Made by a program: the position numbers and the translations under genes | Notes under the pieces: model-generated | Database searches by the model: none | Told to the model about the DNA's origin: nothing | What the model saw: the letters and a program-made list of their open reading frames with translations, nothing else | From: Gluconobacter vitians | GTDB lineage: Bacteria; Pseudomonadota; Alphaproteobacteria; Acetobacterales; Acetobacteraceae | Assembly: GCF_015244565.1 (NCBI RefSeq) | Contig: NZ_JABCQG010000002.1 | Coordinates: forward strand, 182,272 to 246,271 | Direction of reading: 5' to 3' | DNA: 64,000 nucleotides | Shown: positions 19,139 through 31,345 of the stretch, in pieces | Numbering within the stretch: the stretch's first letter is position 1 | Layout: each line of letters begins with the position of its first letter

Positions 19139-20532
19139 ATGACCTTACCTCCATGTCAGATCTTCCGGCATTCCGTCGCCGGGGCGGTCTCAGGGGCCGG
19201 TCCCTCATCCCTGTTGGTGGCGAGCGTGATGTCAGCGTCAACCGGGTTCCGCGTGACATCCTTCCCCTTCCCCCGGAAGAAACCCAGAGGACCATCGCCT
19301 GGCGTCCGGGGATCTTCGGAGCGCTGGACATCGGCACGACGAAAATGACCTGCCTGATCGGCAAGGGCGAACCGGACGGATCCATTCAGGTTCTGGGCCA
19401 TGGATGGCGCCGTTCCCATGGCATCCGTTCGGGATCCATCGTCGATATCCGCGAAGCCGAAGCGGCGATCCGCGCCACTGTCGGGCAGGCCGAGGAAGCC
19501 GCCGAACGCCGCATGGACTCGCTCGTCGTCAACCTGTCCTGCGGCCGCCCGCTGAGCCGTCTGGTCGACGCACAGATCCCCATCGGCGGCCGCGAAGTCA
19601 CCGCCGGAGACGTGCAGCGCCTGATCGCCGAAGGACAGGCCCGCGCCTGGATGGAGGGGCGCGAGGTCATCCATACGCTCCCCATCGGATATGTTGTTGA
19701 TTCGATTCCCGGGATCGCAGATCCGATTGGTCATCAGTGCGAAGAACTGGCCACGCGTATGCATGTCGTGGACATGAACTCAAGCGCGCTCCGCACGCTC
19801 GATGCCGTTCTGCAGCACGCTGAACTGAAACTGGACGGACTGGTCGCAAGCCCGTTCGCCTCCGGTGTCTCCGTACTGGCCGCCGAAGAACGCGAACTGG
19901 GCGTGACCGTCGTGGAAATGGGCGGTGGCACGACATCCCTTGCGGTTTTCTGCGAAGGTAAGCTGCTTCACACGGCCCAGATCCGTGTTGGAGGCCTGCA
20001 TGTCACGCGCGATATTGCCGGTGTGCTCTCCACGTCTCTGGAGACGGCCGAACGTCTCAAGACAATGTATGGCGCAGCCCAGATGGGCTCGGATGACCAG
20101 CGGGAAATCCTGTCGGTTCCGCTGATCGGCGAGAACAGCGACCGCCTTGTAAGGCTTCAGCGATCCAAGGTCATTTCCGTCATCCAGCCCCGGATCGAAG
20201 AGACGCTCGAACTCGTTCGTCAGTCGCTCGACAACGCCGGACTAGGCCGACTGGCCAATGGCAGGGTCGTCCTGACGGGCGGCGCATCGCTACTGGAAGG
20301 AATCGTCCCTGTCGCAACCCGCATCCTCGGCCGACCGGTTAGGATGGGAAAACCCCAGAATATTTATGGCCTGCCCGAGACGGCCGCGGCTTCGGCAGGC
20401 TTTTCAACCGCTGCGGGGCTTTTGGCCTGGGCAGCGGGTGCGGATCGGGAGTTTGGAGATATTTCCGCCCCCGAACCAAGACCTCGCGGACTTGTTAAAC
20501 GTCTCGTGGGCTTCATACGTAACCATGTATAA
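19135..20532 (+). CDS. ftsA: Cell division protein FtsA
   Basis: Actin-like protein that anchors FtsZ to the membrane. ATPase blocks are ALDIGTTKMTCLIG (about residues 63-76), VVEMGGGTTSLAVF and VLTGGASLLEGI. The C-terminal GLVKRLVGFIRNHV is an amphipathic membrane-targeting helix. The first actin strand begins near residue 60, so there is an Arg/Pro-rich N-terminal extension of about 50 residues relative to E. coli FtsA. A start at residue 7 would shorten it only slightly. It overlaps ftsQ by 4 bases. Confidence 0.95.
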   Translation: MNDLTSMSDLPAFRRRGGLRGRSLIPVGGERDVSVNRVPRDILPLPPEETQRTIAWRPGIFGALDIGTTKMTCLIGKGEPDGSIQVLGHGWRRSHGIRSGSIVDIREAEAAIRATVGQAEEAAERRMDSLVVNLSCGRPLSRLVDAQIPIGGREVTAGDVQRLIAEGQARAWMEGREVIHTLPIGYVVDSIPGIADPIGHQCEELATRMHVVDMNSSALRTLDAVLQHAELKLDGLVASPFASGVSVLAAEERELGVTVVEMGGGTTSLAVFCEGKLLHTAQIRVGGLHVTRDIAGVLSTSLETAERLKTMYGAAQMGSDDQREILSVPLIGENSDRLVRLQRSKVISVIQPRIEETLELVRQSLDNAGLGRLANGRVVLTGGASLLEGIVPVATRILGRPVRMGKPQNIYGLPETAAASAGFSTAAGLLAWAAGADREFGDISAPEPRPRGLVKRLVGFIRNHV

Positions 20533-20589
20533 GCTACTACAGATCATAACGCCCTCACCTGTCGCTTTCATGCAGTTCCGGACCAGATC

Positions 20590-22128
20590 ATGACACTAAA
20601 CCTTACTCCGACTCCGAATTCCCACGTTGAGCTGGCGCCACGCATTACGGTGATTGGTGTTGGTGGTGGCGGCACGAATGCCGTCGACAACATGATCGCA
20701 TCCGAACTTAAAGGCGTGGAATTCGTCGTTGCCAATACAGACGCCCAGCAGCTTGCCCATTCGAAAGCCGAACGCCGCGTCCAGCTTGGCCCGCATCTGA
20801 CGCGTGGCCTTGGTGCAGGTGCAAAGCCGGAAATCGGCCGTGAGGCTGCTGAAGAAGCTGCCCAGGAAATCGACCGTCAGCTCGAAGGGGCAAATCTGGT
20901 CTTCATCACGGCCGGCATGGGCGGCGGTACGGGTACGGGTGCGGCTCCGGTCATCGCGCGCATGGCACGTGAACGCGGCGTCCTGACGGTCGGTGTCGTT
21001 TCCAAGCCTTTCAATTTCGAAGGCCGCCGCCGCACGACAGCCGCAGAGAACGGCATTGCCGAACTGCAGAAGCACGTCGATACGCTGATCGTCATCCCGA
21101 ACCAGAACCTGTTCAATTCGGCAACGCAGAACACGACGTTCCGCGAAGCCTTCCGGATGGCCGACAATGTCCTGAACATGGGCGTGCGCGGCATTACGGA
21201 CCTCATGGTCTCCCCGGGCCTCATCAATCTCGACTTCGCGGACGTCAAGGCCGTGATGGAAGAGATGGGCAAGGCCATGATGGGTACAGGTGAAGCCTCC
21301 AGCGAAGAAGATGCGGAAGACCGCGCCGTGCTCGCAGCCGAGCGCGCAATTTCCAACCCGCTGCTGGAAGACGCGTCCATGGCAGGCGCACGCGGCCTTC
21401 TCATCAACATCACCGGCGGCGAAGACCTGACGCTGTATGAAGTGAACGCCGCTGCAGACCGCATCCGTGAGGAAGTCGCCGATGATGCCAACATCATCTT
21501 CGGTGCACTGATCGACGAAAAGCTGAACGGTCGTGTCCGCGTGTCCGTCGTGGCAACCGGTATCGACACCCAGCCGCGCCAAGACCCGTCCGCTCCGAGC
21601 GAGCCCCGTCAGGCGCCTGCCCAGCAGTCCAATTCTGCCGCTCCTGCTGCACGCGACAATTCGGCTTCCCGGCCCGCAGCAGCGTCCTCTTTCCAGCCGG
21701 GTTCGACCTATGCTGGCGGCCCGCCGCGCCCGAATTTTGCGATCGACCCCCAGCAGACACCGGCCCAGAACACGGCTCCCCAGCAGCCCCAGCCGGAAGC
21801 CCCGGCTGCACGGCCTGCTGCCAGCACCGAGGCGCAGCCGCCACGACAGGACAGCGCGCATCAGCCTTCCCCGCGTGCCGGCCTGTTCTCCGATCCGTCC
21901 CGCCACGCTCCGCAGCCTCAGGCCGAGGCACCGCGCAGCCTGTTCGGTCTGGTCACGGGCGCATTCCGCAGCCGTCCTCCCCAGCCCCAGCAGCCGACAC
22001 AGCCCGCCCAGCGGACGGAACCCAGCGCATCCGAGGGCTATCAGCAGCAGACCCCCCAGCATCCGGAGCAGCCTTCCAGCGGCGGTGACGATTCCAACCT
22101 GGATATTCCCACCTATCTGCGGCGCTGA
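20590..22128 (+). CDS. ftsZ: Cell division GTPase FtsZ
   Basis: Tubulin-like GTPase that forms the Z ring. The nucleotide loops are [14 protein letters not shown] and the tubulin signature [13 protein letters not shown]. The T7 loop [11 protein letters not shown] is also present. After the globular core (to about residue 320) comes a long Pro/Gln/Ala-rich linker of about 180 residues and a conserved C-terminal peptide [10 protein letters not shown] that binds FtsA. The total of 512 residues is longer than E. coli FtsZ (383), as is usual in alphaproteobacteria. Confidence 0.97.
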   Translation: MTLNLTPTPNSHVELAPRITVIGVGGGGTNAVDNMIASELKGVEFVVANTDAQQLAHSKAERRVQLGPHLTRGLGAGAKPEIGREAAEEAAQEIDRQLEGANLVFITAGMGGGTGTGAAPVIARMARERGVLTVGVVSKPFNFEGRRRTTAAENGIAELQKHVDTLIVIPNQNLFNSATQNTTFREAFRMADNVLNMGVRGITDLMVSPGLINLDFADVKAVMEEMGKAMMGTGEASSEEDAEDRAVLAAERAISNPLLEDASMAGARGLLINITGGEDLTLYEVNAAADRIREEVADDANIIFGALIDEKLNGRVRVSVVATGIDTQPRQDPSAPSEPRQAPAQQSNSAAPAARDNSASRPAAASSFQPGSTYAGGPPRPNFAIDPQQTPAQNTAPQQPQPEAPAARPAASTEAQPPRQDSAHQPSPRAGLFSDPSRHAPQPQAEAPRSLFGLVTGAFRSRPPQPQQPTQPAQRTEPSASEGYQQQTPQHPEQPSSGGDDSNLDIPTYLRR

Positions 22129-22135
22129 TCCGCTT

Positions 22136-22160
22136 CCCCCTCACCTGCGTGGTGAGGGGG
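22136..22160 (+). terminator. Perfect hairpin after ftsZ
   Basis: CCCCCTCACC at 22136-22145 and GGTGAGGGGG at 22151-22160 form a perfect 10-base-pair stem with a 5-base loop, starting 7 bases after the ftsZ stop. There is no run of T afterwards, so it may stabilise the 3' end or attenuate transcription rather than end it fully. Confidence 0.55.
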
Positions 22161-22179
22161 TAATATCCGGCAACAATCG

Positions 22180-22206
22180 TTGACTGGAATTGCGGCCCGG
22201 TATCTG
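22180..22206 (+). promoter_or_regulatory. Possible lpxC promoter
   Basis: TTGACT at 22180-22185 and TATCTG at 22201-22206 with a short 15-base spacer, downstream of the ftsZ hairpin and upstream of lpxC. The spacing is poor, so this is tentative. Confidence 0.25.
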
Positions 22207-22243
22207 TTTTCTAGTCTCCGGGAACAGATTTTTCGGAGGTTTT

Positions 22244-23275
22244 ATGCAGGTTACGCCCACGCATGGTGGCAACACGGCGCATGGCGTTGATGCGAAACCA
22301 CCGGAAACGGTTTCGGGCATTGACGGCCCGGTCACTCGCTCCGAGCGCGGCAATTCGAAAAACCTGCAGACCACCCTCGCCAATCCCATCCACTGCCAAG
22401 GCATTGCCCTGCATAGCGGTGTGACGGTCGATCTGATTCTTTCCCCGGCAGCAGCCAATACCGGTGTCAGGTTCCAGCGTTCAGATGTGGTTGGCTCTCC
22501 GTCTTTCCCCGCTCTGTACGATTATATCGTGGATACCCGTCTCTCAACGGTCGTGGCCTGTGATGCCGATCCCGCCCTGCGTGTGGCGACGATCGAGCAC
22601 CTGATGGCTGCGCTGAATGCCTGCGAAATTGATAATGTCCTGATTGCAGTCAGCGGGCCGGAACTGCCTGTGCTGGACGGGGCTTCTGATGCATTCATGT
22701 TTCTGATCCGCTGCGCTGGCCGCAAGACCCTGGAGACACCCCGGCAGGTCATCGAAATCCTGCGTAATGTCCGGGTTGAAGGGGAAAACGGTGCCTTTGC
22801 GGAACTGCGCCCTGCCCAGCGCGGTCTTTCACTGGCCATCTCCCTCAGCTTCGCGGCACGGGCCATCGGTAACCAGCGTTATGCCATGCAACTGAATGAA
22901 CAGCGCTTTGCCGAAGAAGTCGCGTTCTGCCGTACCTTCGTCAATCGCCAGGATATTGAATATCTGCAGAGTATTGGTCTTGCGCGTGGCGGTTCTCTGG
23001 AGAATGCTGTCGTCGTGGACGGTGAAAACATCCTCAACCCTGCTGGCCTGAAAATCGAGCGTGAATTTGCACGCCACAAATTACTCGATGCCATCGGAGA
23101 CCTCTACTGTGCTGGCCACAGAATGCAGGCAGGATTTATTGGTCACAAATCCGGACATACGCTGAACAACAAACTCCTGCGGACGGTTTTTTCCGATGCT
23201 GCCAACTGGCGTTTTGTCCCCGCCGCCTCCCCAAGGGCCCTGACAAAGACGTTGCGCGCCCGCGTTGCCGCCTGA
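22244..23275 (+). CDS. lpxC: UDP-3-O-acyl-N-acetylglucosamine deacetylase LpxC
   Basis: Zinc enzyme for the committed step of lipid A synthesis. The zinc and catalytic regions are present: IEHLMAAL, then KLLDAIGDLYCAG and HKSGHTLNN near the C-terminus. GGAGG stands about 6 bases before the ATG at 22244, which I prefer to an upstream start at 22190. This gives 343 residues, including an N-terminal extension of about 35 residues before the family start (TLANPIHCQGIALHSG). It sits right after ftsZ, as in many Proteobacteria. Confidence 0.96.
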   Translation: MQVTPTHGGNTAHGVDAKPPETVSGIDGPVTRSERGNSKNLQTTLANPIHCQGIALHSGVTVDLILSPAAANTGVRFQRSDVVGSPSFPALYDYIVDTRLSTVVACDADPALRVATIEHLMAALNACEIDNVLIAVSGPELPVLDGASDAFMFLIRCAGRKTLETPRQVIEILRNVRVEGENGAFAELRPAQRGLSLAISLSFAARAIGNQRYAMQLNEQRFAEEVAFCRTFVNRQDIEYLQSIGLARGGSLENAVVVDGENILNPAGLKIEREFARHKLLDAIGDLYCAGHRMQAGFIGHKSGHTLNNKLLRTVFSDAANWRFVPAASPRALTKTLRARVAA

Positions 23276-23343
23276 GACGCATGGCAGGACTTTCGTCAGC
23301 GCATTCCCGTGATATAAGACGGGCTTCCACGGGAAGAGCAGGT

Positions 23344-24243
23344 ATGACAAGCAGCACTCAGCGTCATTTTGAAGCATCGGTCACGAATGGTGGTTTCATT
23401 CTGAGAGCTGCGGCTGTCAGCGGATTTCTGCTGCTCTCCGGCTGCTCGATGTTCTCGCACAAGCACGAAAAGCCTGCGATTCCCAAAACCGCCGACGCCG
23501 AGACCCTGTATAATTACGGCATCGACGCTCTTCACACGGGCCATTACGAACTGGCTGGCGGTGAGTTCGAACTGCTTCAGCAGAACTACCCCTATTCTGG
23601 CTTCACGGGTAACGCCGAGCTGATGGAAGGGTACGCCTACTACCTTCAGGGCGAATACGCGCTTTCGGTGCAGCAGCTTGAACGTTACCTCCAGTTGCAC
23701 CCGACCAGCCCAGACGCGGCTTACGCCTTCTATCTGCGCGCGCTTTGCTATTACGAGCAGATCGCAAACGTCGAGCGTGACCAGCAGGGTACGGTTGAAG
23801 CCCTGGATGCGCTGGAAGAAGTCATTACCCGCTTCCCGCAGACATCCTACGCCCGTGACGCCCAGCTGAAGATCGATCTGTGCCGCGATCACCTTGCCGG
23901 CAAGGAAATGCTGGTCGGCCGCTGGTACCAGCAGCAGCGCAATTACGAAGCGGCCATGACCCGCTACCAGCGCGTCGTTCAGGATTATCAGACGACCAAC
24001 CACGTCGCCGAGGCCCTTGAGCGTCTGGTGGAGGTCTATCTGGCCCTCGGCCTGAAGGATCAGGCACATCAGACGGCCGCCGTGCTCGGCTATAACTATC
24101 CCGACAGCCAGTGGTATCGTTATGCCTATAATGATCTTCGGGAAAACAAGCTGCTCAAGAGCGATCTCAAGAAGCCGGTCGTCCATCCGGGACAGCCGGA
24201 TCATCGTGGTTTCTTCTCCCGGATGTGGCACAGCGTCTTCTGA
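23344..24243 (+). CDS. bamD: Outer membrane assembly lipoprotein BamD
   Basis: Lipoprotein partner of BamA in outer membrane protein insertion. The signal peptide ends in the lipobox LLSGC (near residue 35 from this start). Five TPR-like repeats follow, with family blocks YNYGIDALHTGHYELA, QQNYPYSGF and YLQLHPTSPDAAYA. The ATG at 23344 is preceded by an AG-rich site and fits the signal peptide better than the start at 23281. The length is 299 residues. A 6-base-pair hairpin (CGTGTC/GACACG, 24245-24261) follows the stop. Confidence 0.92.
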   Translation: MTSSTQRHFEASVTNGGFILRAAAVSGFLLLSGCSMFSHKHEKPAIPKTADAETLYNYGIDALHTGHYELAGGEFELLQQNYPYSGFTGNAELMEGYAYYLQGEYALSVQQLERYLQLHPTSPDAAYAFYLRALCYYEQIANVERDQQGTVEALDALEEVITRFPQTSYARDAQLKIDLCRDHLAGKEMLVGRWYQQQRNYEAAMTRYQRVVQDYQTTNHVAEALERLVEVYLALGLKDQAHQTAAVLGYNYPDSQWYRYAYNDLRENKLLKSDLKKPVVHPGQPDHRGFFSRMWHSVF

Positions 24244-24288
24244 TCGTGTCCCTTTGACACGAGCCGTCACACGCCCAACATTGCTGTC

Positions 24289-28055
<3,767 letters not shown>

Positions 28056-28081
28056 CAGAACTGCAAAACCGGAACCGTGAG

Positions 28082-28105
28082 AAAGTTGGTAACATCCCAC
28101 TTTTT
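28082..28105 (+). terminator. Weak terminator-like hairpin after ligA
   Basis: AAAGT-TGG at 28082-28089 can pair with CC-ACTTT at 28097-28103, with one mismatch and a 7-base loop. A short T run (28101-28105) overlaps the stem. It is weak and tentative. Confidence 0.25.
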
Positions 28106-28125
28106 CAGGGTATAACGCCTCCCGC

Positions 28126-29475
28126 ATGTCAGTCTCCCCTTCCTCCCAGCACCAGATTGTCCTTCTCCTGCTGGGCCTTGTCGCCACGGTCGCGCTGATT
28201 GGCGTCTCCGTGCTGATCTCGCTGTCCGAAATTTCCTTTGCCGCAGCACGCGATGTGCGTCTGCGCTCCCGGGCAGAAGCGGGAGACCCACGGGCCGTTG
28301 CCTTCCTCAAGCTGCGGCGCAACAGCGGTCAGGTCATCACGGTCCTTCAGATCTGTCTGAACGCAGTCGGGGTTCTGGGCGGCATCATCAGCGAATCCAT
28401 GCTGAGCGACCCGATCGCCGAAGGCTTCCGCGTTTTGGGCATGGCCCCGTCACTGGCAGACAAGCTGGGCTCGGCCTGTTCCTTCATCCTGATCACCGGC
28501 CTGTTCGTCCTGTTCGCCGATCTGCTCCCCAAACGGATCGCCATGAACGCACCGGACCGGATCGCGCTCAAGGTCGGCTGGTTCCCGGCCGTCGCCCTCA
28601 AGGTTCTCTATCCGGCCGTTCTGGTCTTCTCGAAGATTTCCGACTGGCTGCTCAAGCTCCTCAAAATCCCGGCAGCGGCCACCGTCGAGCCCGTAACGCC
28701 GGAAGATCTGCGAGCCATTCTTGCAGCGGGCACAGCCTCTGGTGTGCTCTTGGAAGAAGAGCATCAGATGATCCAGAACGTGCTGGGCCTTCAGGACCGG
28801 TCCGTCACCTCTGCCATGACCCCGCGCGACGAGATCGTGTTCCTGGACGTGCAGGAAACTCCGGAAAGCCAGCGCGACAAGGTCCGGGTCCGTCCGTATT
28901 CGCGCTATCCGCTGTGCGATGGCGGCCTGGACAAGGTCATAGGCTCCATCCGCGCCGAAGACGTGCTGGTGGCCGTCGTGGACGAACCGCAACCCAAAAG
29001 CACAGGCCTCGCCCCCGTCGCCAGCCAGATCTTCAAAATGCGACGCGACGTCCTGTCTCTGCCCGACACGTTGAACCTGTGGGAAACCTTGGCCCAGTTC
29101 GAAGCCCACTCCGCCGGCTTTGCTCTGATCGTCAACGAGTACGGACTGGTCGTCGGCCTCATCACCTATAAGGACATCATGGGCGCCCTGATGGACGGTC
29201 TGGTCAGCCCGTTCGAAGAGCAGGCCATCGTCCGCCGCGATGACAAATCCTGGCTGATCGACGGCGCCGCCCCCATCGGCGATGTCATTCGCGAACTGGA
29301 CATTCCCATGTTCGACGATGCCCAGAACTTTGACACGGTGGGTGGCTTCGTCATGAACCGCCTGCGCCGCATGGCCCGCAAGGCCGACAGCGTGCAATCC
29401 TCGGGCTTCCGGTTTGAGGTCGTCGATGTGGAAGGCTTCCGAATCAACCAGTTGCTGGTCACACGCCTGAACTGA
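28126..29475 (+). CDS. CorC/HlyC-type CNNM and CBS domain membrane protein
   Basis: Membrane protein of the hemolysin-C/CorC group, some members of which are linked to Mg2+ or Co2+ efflux. The N-terminal CNNM domain has about four membrane segments (near residues 14-36, 68-90, 105-127 and 140-165). It is followed by a CBS pair starting at VTSAMTPRDEIVFLD (near 225) and a C-terminal FAD-binding-like CorC domain with WLIDGAAPIGDVIREL. The length is 449 residues. The substrate is not shown by the sequence. Confidence 0.88.
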   Translation: MSVSPSSQHQIVLLLLGLVATVALIGVSVLISLSEISFAAARDVRLRSRAEAGDPRAVAFLKLRRNSGQVITVLQICLNAVGVLGGIISESMLSDPIAEGFRVLGMAPSLADKLGSACSFILITGLFVLFADLLPKRIAMNAPDRIALKVGWFPAVALKVLYPAVLVFSKISDWLLKLLKIPAAATVEPVTPEDLRAILAAGTASGVLLEEEHQMIQNVLGLQDRSVTSAMTPRDEIVFLDVQETPESQRDKVRVRPYSRYPLCDGGLDKVIGSIRAEDVLVAVVDEPQPKSTGLAPVASQIFKMRRDVLSLPDTLNLWETLAQFEAHSAGFALIVNEYGLVVGLITYKDIMGALMDGLVSPFEEQAIVRRDDKSWLIDGAAPIGDVIRELDIPMFDDAQNFDTVGGFVMNRLRRMARKADSVQSSGFRFEVVDVEGFRINQLLVTRLN

Positions 29476-29511
29476 CTTCCGTCGGCTAACGGAGCCTGTT
29501 TAGATCGTAAC

Positions 29512-30084
29512 ATGATCGATCTCAGCCGCTCCGCTCTCATTCTTGTTGATATTCAGAACGATTTCTTGCCCGGCGGTGCTCTTACCGTTCCGGAAGGGGA
29601 CCGCATCCTCAACGCAGTCAATACGCTCGCCGCACGGCCGTTCAGAGCAGTCATCGCAACGCAGGACTGGCACCCCAAAAACCACTGCTCCTTCACCGCA
29701 CAGGGCGGCCCTTGGCCGCCTCACTGCATCGCGGGCACCCATGGAGCAGATTTCCCAGAAGCACTCACACCTACCCCTGTGACGCATATTGTCCGCAAAG
29801 GTGTTTTGCAGGACCGGGACAGCTATTCAGGGTTTCTGGATAACGACCGCGCAACTTCCACCGGGCTGGACGGGTTATTACGAGGTCTTGGCATCGAACA
29901 TGTGGTCGTCTGTGGGCTGGCCCTCGATTACTGCGTTGCGGCGACGGCGCTGGATGCCCGCCATTACGGATACCGCACAGACGTCGTTCCCGAAGCATGC
30001 CGAGGCATTGCAGCTGATCCCGGATCAGCACTGGAAAAACTTAAAAAACAGGGTGTTCTGCTGAAAAGCGTAGAGGCCTGCTGA
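29512..30084 (+). CDS. pncA: Nicotinamidase PncA
   Basis: Hydrolyses nicotinamide to nicotinate for NAD salvage. The family catalytic triad is readable: D13 (LVDIQNDF), K96 (IVRKGVLQ) and C141 (GLALDYCV). The metal-binding stretch is QDWHPKNH (D52, H54, H58). At 190 residues it is slightly shorter than E. coli PncA. It stands 36 bases after the CorC-like gene and 10 bases before the Ivy-like gene. Confidence 0.95.
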   Translation: MIDLSRSALILVDIQNDFLPGGALTVPEGDRILNAVNTLAARPFRAVIATQDWHPKNHCSFTAQGGPWPPHCIAGTHGADFPEALTPTPVTHIVRKGVLQDRDSYSGFLDNDRATSTGLDGLLRGLGIEHVVVCGLALDYCVAATALDARHYGYRTDVVPEACRGIAADPGSALEKLKKQGVLLKSVEAC

Positions 30085-30094
30085 AGGTAGAACA

Positions 30095-30505
30095 ATGCGG
30101 ATATCCAGACTGCTCCCAGCGATCATAGCACTGGCAACCTGTGATGCCGCTTTGGCAACCACGCCTCCAACGACAGCGGAACTGGCCGGAACAGATGGGT
30201 TTCACCAAGCCTATCAGGCCATGCTGACACTCCCATCATGGGTCATCACGGCTCACGCAACATCCGTGCCAGTCAGCAATTTCAGCGCTAATGGCAAAGA
30301 CTATATTCTGGGACATATGTGCCGTCCACATGACTGCGCGGCAGAACAGCTTGAAGTGATTTTTTCCAAGGATCATTCAGCGGCCTGGGGCCTGCTAAGC
30401 ATACGGAACGAAACATCCCTCAGGCAGAACTTTCTGGGCGCGCCCGATGCCGCCATGCAGAAAATTCTTCTGAAAGCCTATCAGGACAATAACCCATCAG
30501 ACTGA
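30095..30505 (+). CDS. ivy: Ivy-type C-type lysozyme inhibitor
   Basis: Small periplasmic protein with a signal peptide (about residues 1-21). The disulfide-flanked inhibitory loop CRPHDC is at residues 76-81, within a GHMCRPHDCAAEQLEV block. E. coli Ivy uses a CKPHDC loop to plug the lysozyme active site. The length of 136 residues fits. It begins 10 bases after pncA, so it is likely co-transcribed. I am sure of the family and less sure of the host target. Confidence 0.85.
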   Translation: MRISRLLPAIIALATCDAALATTPPTTAELAGTDGFHQAYQAMLTLPSWVITAHATSVPVSNFSANGKDYILGHMCRPHDCAAEQLEVIFSKDHSAAWGLLSIRNETSLRQNFLGAPDAAMQKILLKAYQDNNPSD

Positions 30506-30546
30506 ATTTAAAGGAATATTGAATGGTACTGGGCGTGTCAGGCAGA

Positions 30547-30623
30547 TGGCGCGCCCTACTGGATTCGAACCAGTGACCCACAGCTTAGAAGGCTGTTGCT
30601 CTATCCAGCTGAGCTAAGGGCGC
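30547..30623 (-). tRNA. tRNA-Arg (UCU)
   Basis: A full cloverleaf is readable on the minus strand. The acceptor GCGCCCT pairs with AGGGCGC, the TTCGAAT T-loop is present and CCA is encoded (30547-30549). The anticodon loop is CTTCTAA, giving anticodon TCT. It lies 18 bases downstream of tRNA-Pro and is probably on the same transcript. Confidence 0.97.
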
Positions 30624-30641
30624 ATCTGTAAAGCCATTAAC

Positions 30642-30718
30642 TGGTCGGGGCGCCCGGACTCGAACCGGGGGCCTCTTGTACCCAAAACAAGCGCGCTACC
30701 AGGCTGCGCCACGCCCCG
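30642..30718 (-). tRNA. tRNA-Pro (UGG)
   Basis: A minus-strand cloverleaf with acceptor CGGGGCG/CGCCCCG, anticodon stem CTTGT/ACAAG around loop TTTGGGT (anticodon TGG), T-loop TTCGAGT and an encoded CCA at 30642-30644. Confidence 0.97.
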
Positions 30719-30728
30719 AACCGGCCGG

Positions 30729-30757
30729 AACCTAGGATGTCTGACCGGTCGAGGCAA
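30729..30757 (-). promoter_or_regulatory. Putative promoter for the tRNA-Pro/tRNA-Arg pair
   Basis: On the minus strand, TTGCCT (30757-30752) and TAGGTT (30734-30729) are 17 bases apart. The expected start is just before the tRNA-Pro 5' end at 30718. The -10 matches consensus at only three positions. Confidence 0.35.
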
Positions 30758-30768
30758 GGGGGTTTTTT

Positions 30769-31275
30769 TTATTCGCCTTCGCTTCGCACGAGCGGGGGCA
30801 CGAAAAGCGGCGCCGTATCCCATGGAAAGAGCACCCAGGTATCCTGCGCAACTTCCGTTACATAGTGATCGGTGAAAGGTTTGCCATCGGGTTTGGCATA
30901 AAGGCAGGCGAACACGGCCTTGGGCAGCAGTTCGCGCACGATACGGGCGGTTACACCCGAATCCACAAGGTCATCCACGATCAGGAAGCCTTCACCGTCG
31001 CCAGCAGCTACAGGCGGCTTGACGACCTTGGGCTCGTGCTGTGTGCCTTCCTCGCCGGCATAGCTGATGACCGAGACACTCTCGATCAGGCGGCAACCCA
31101 TTTCGCGGCCCAGAATGGCGGCGGGGATCAGGCCACCACGCGTAATGGCGACAATGCCACGGAAAGGACCATGCTTCTGCATGAGCGTTGCGGCCAGAAG
31201 GCGGGCGTCACGATGGAGCTGGTCCCAGGTGACGGTCGCATAATGAACGGTTTGGGGGGTCTGATTGGCTGTCAT
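30769..31275 (-). CDS. gpt: Xanthine-guanine phosphoribosyltransferase
   Basis: Salvages xanthine and guanine with PRPP. The PRPP-binding motif is [17 protein letters not shown], and [16 protein letters not shown] is the family N-terminal block. The C-terminal WVLFPWDT is typical of Gpt. The ATG at 31275 (MTANQ) gives 168 residues, close to E. coli Gpt (152). The upstream frame to 31302 has no support. It diverges from the MFS exporter. Confidence 0.93.
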   Translation of the reverse strand: MTANQTPQTVHYATVTWDQLHRDARLLAATLMQKHGPFRGIVAITRGGLIPAAILGREMGCRLIESVSVISYAGEEGTQHEPKVVKPPVAAGDGEGFLIVDDLVDSGVTARIVRELLPKAVFACLYAKPDGKPFTDHYVTEVAQDTWVLFPWDTAPLFVPPLVRSEGE

Positions 31276-31345
31276 GGTCTTCCTCTGCCTTCCGTCTCGC
31301 AATTTTGCAATAAACTTGAGATGCGGAAATGCCTAAAGTGCCGCA

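Noticed and set aside
20596..22062. 488-residue open frame on the minus strand
   Set aside because: Antisense to ftsZ, Cys/Arg-rich, with no recognisable domain.
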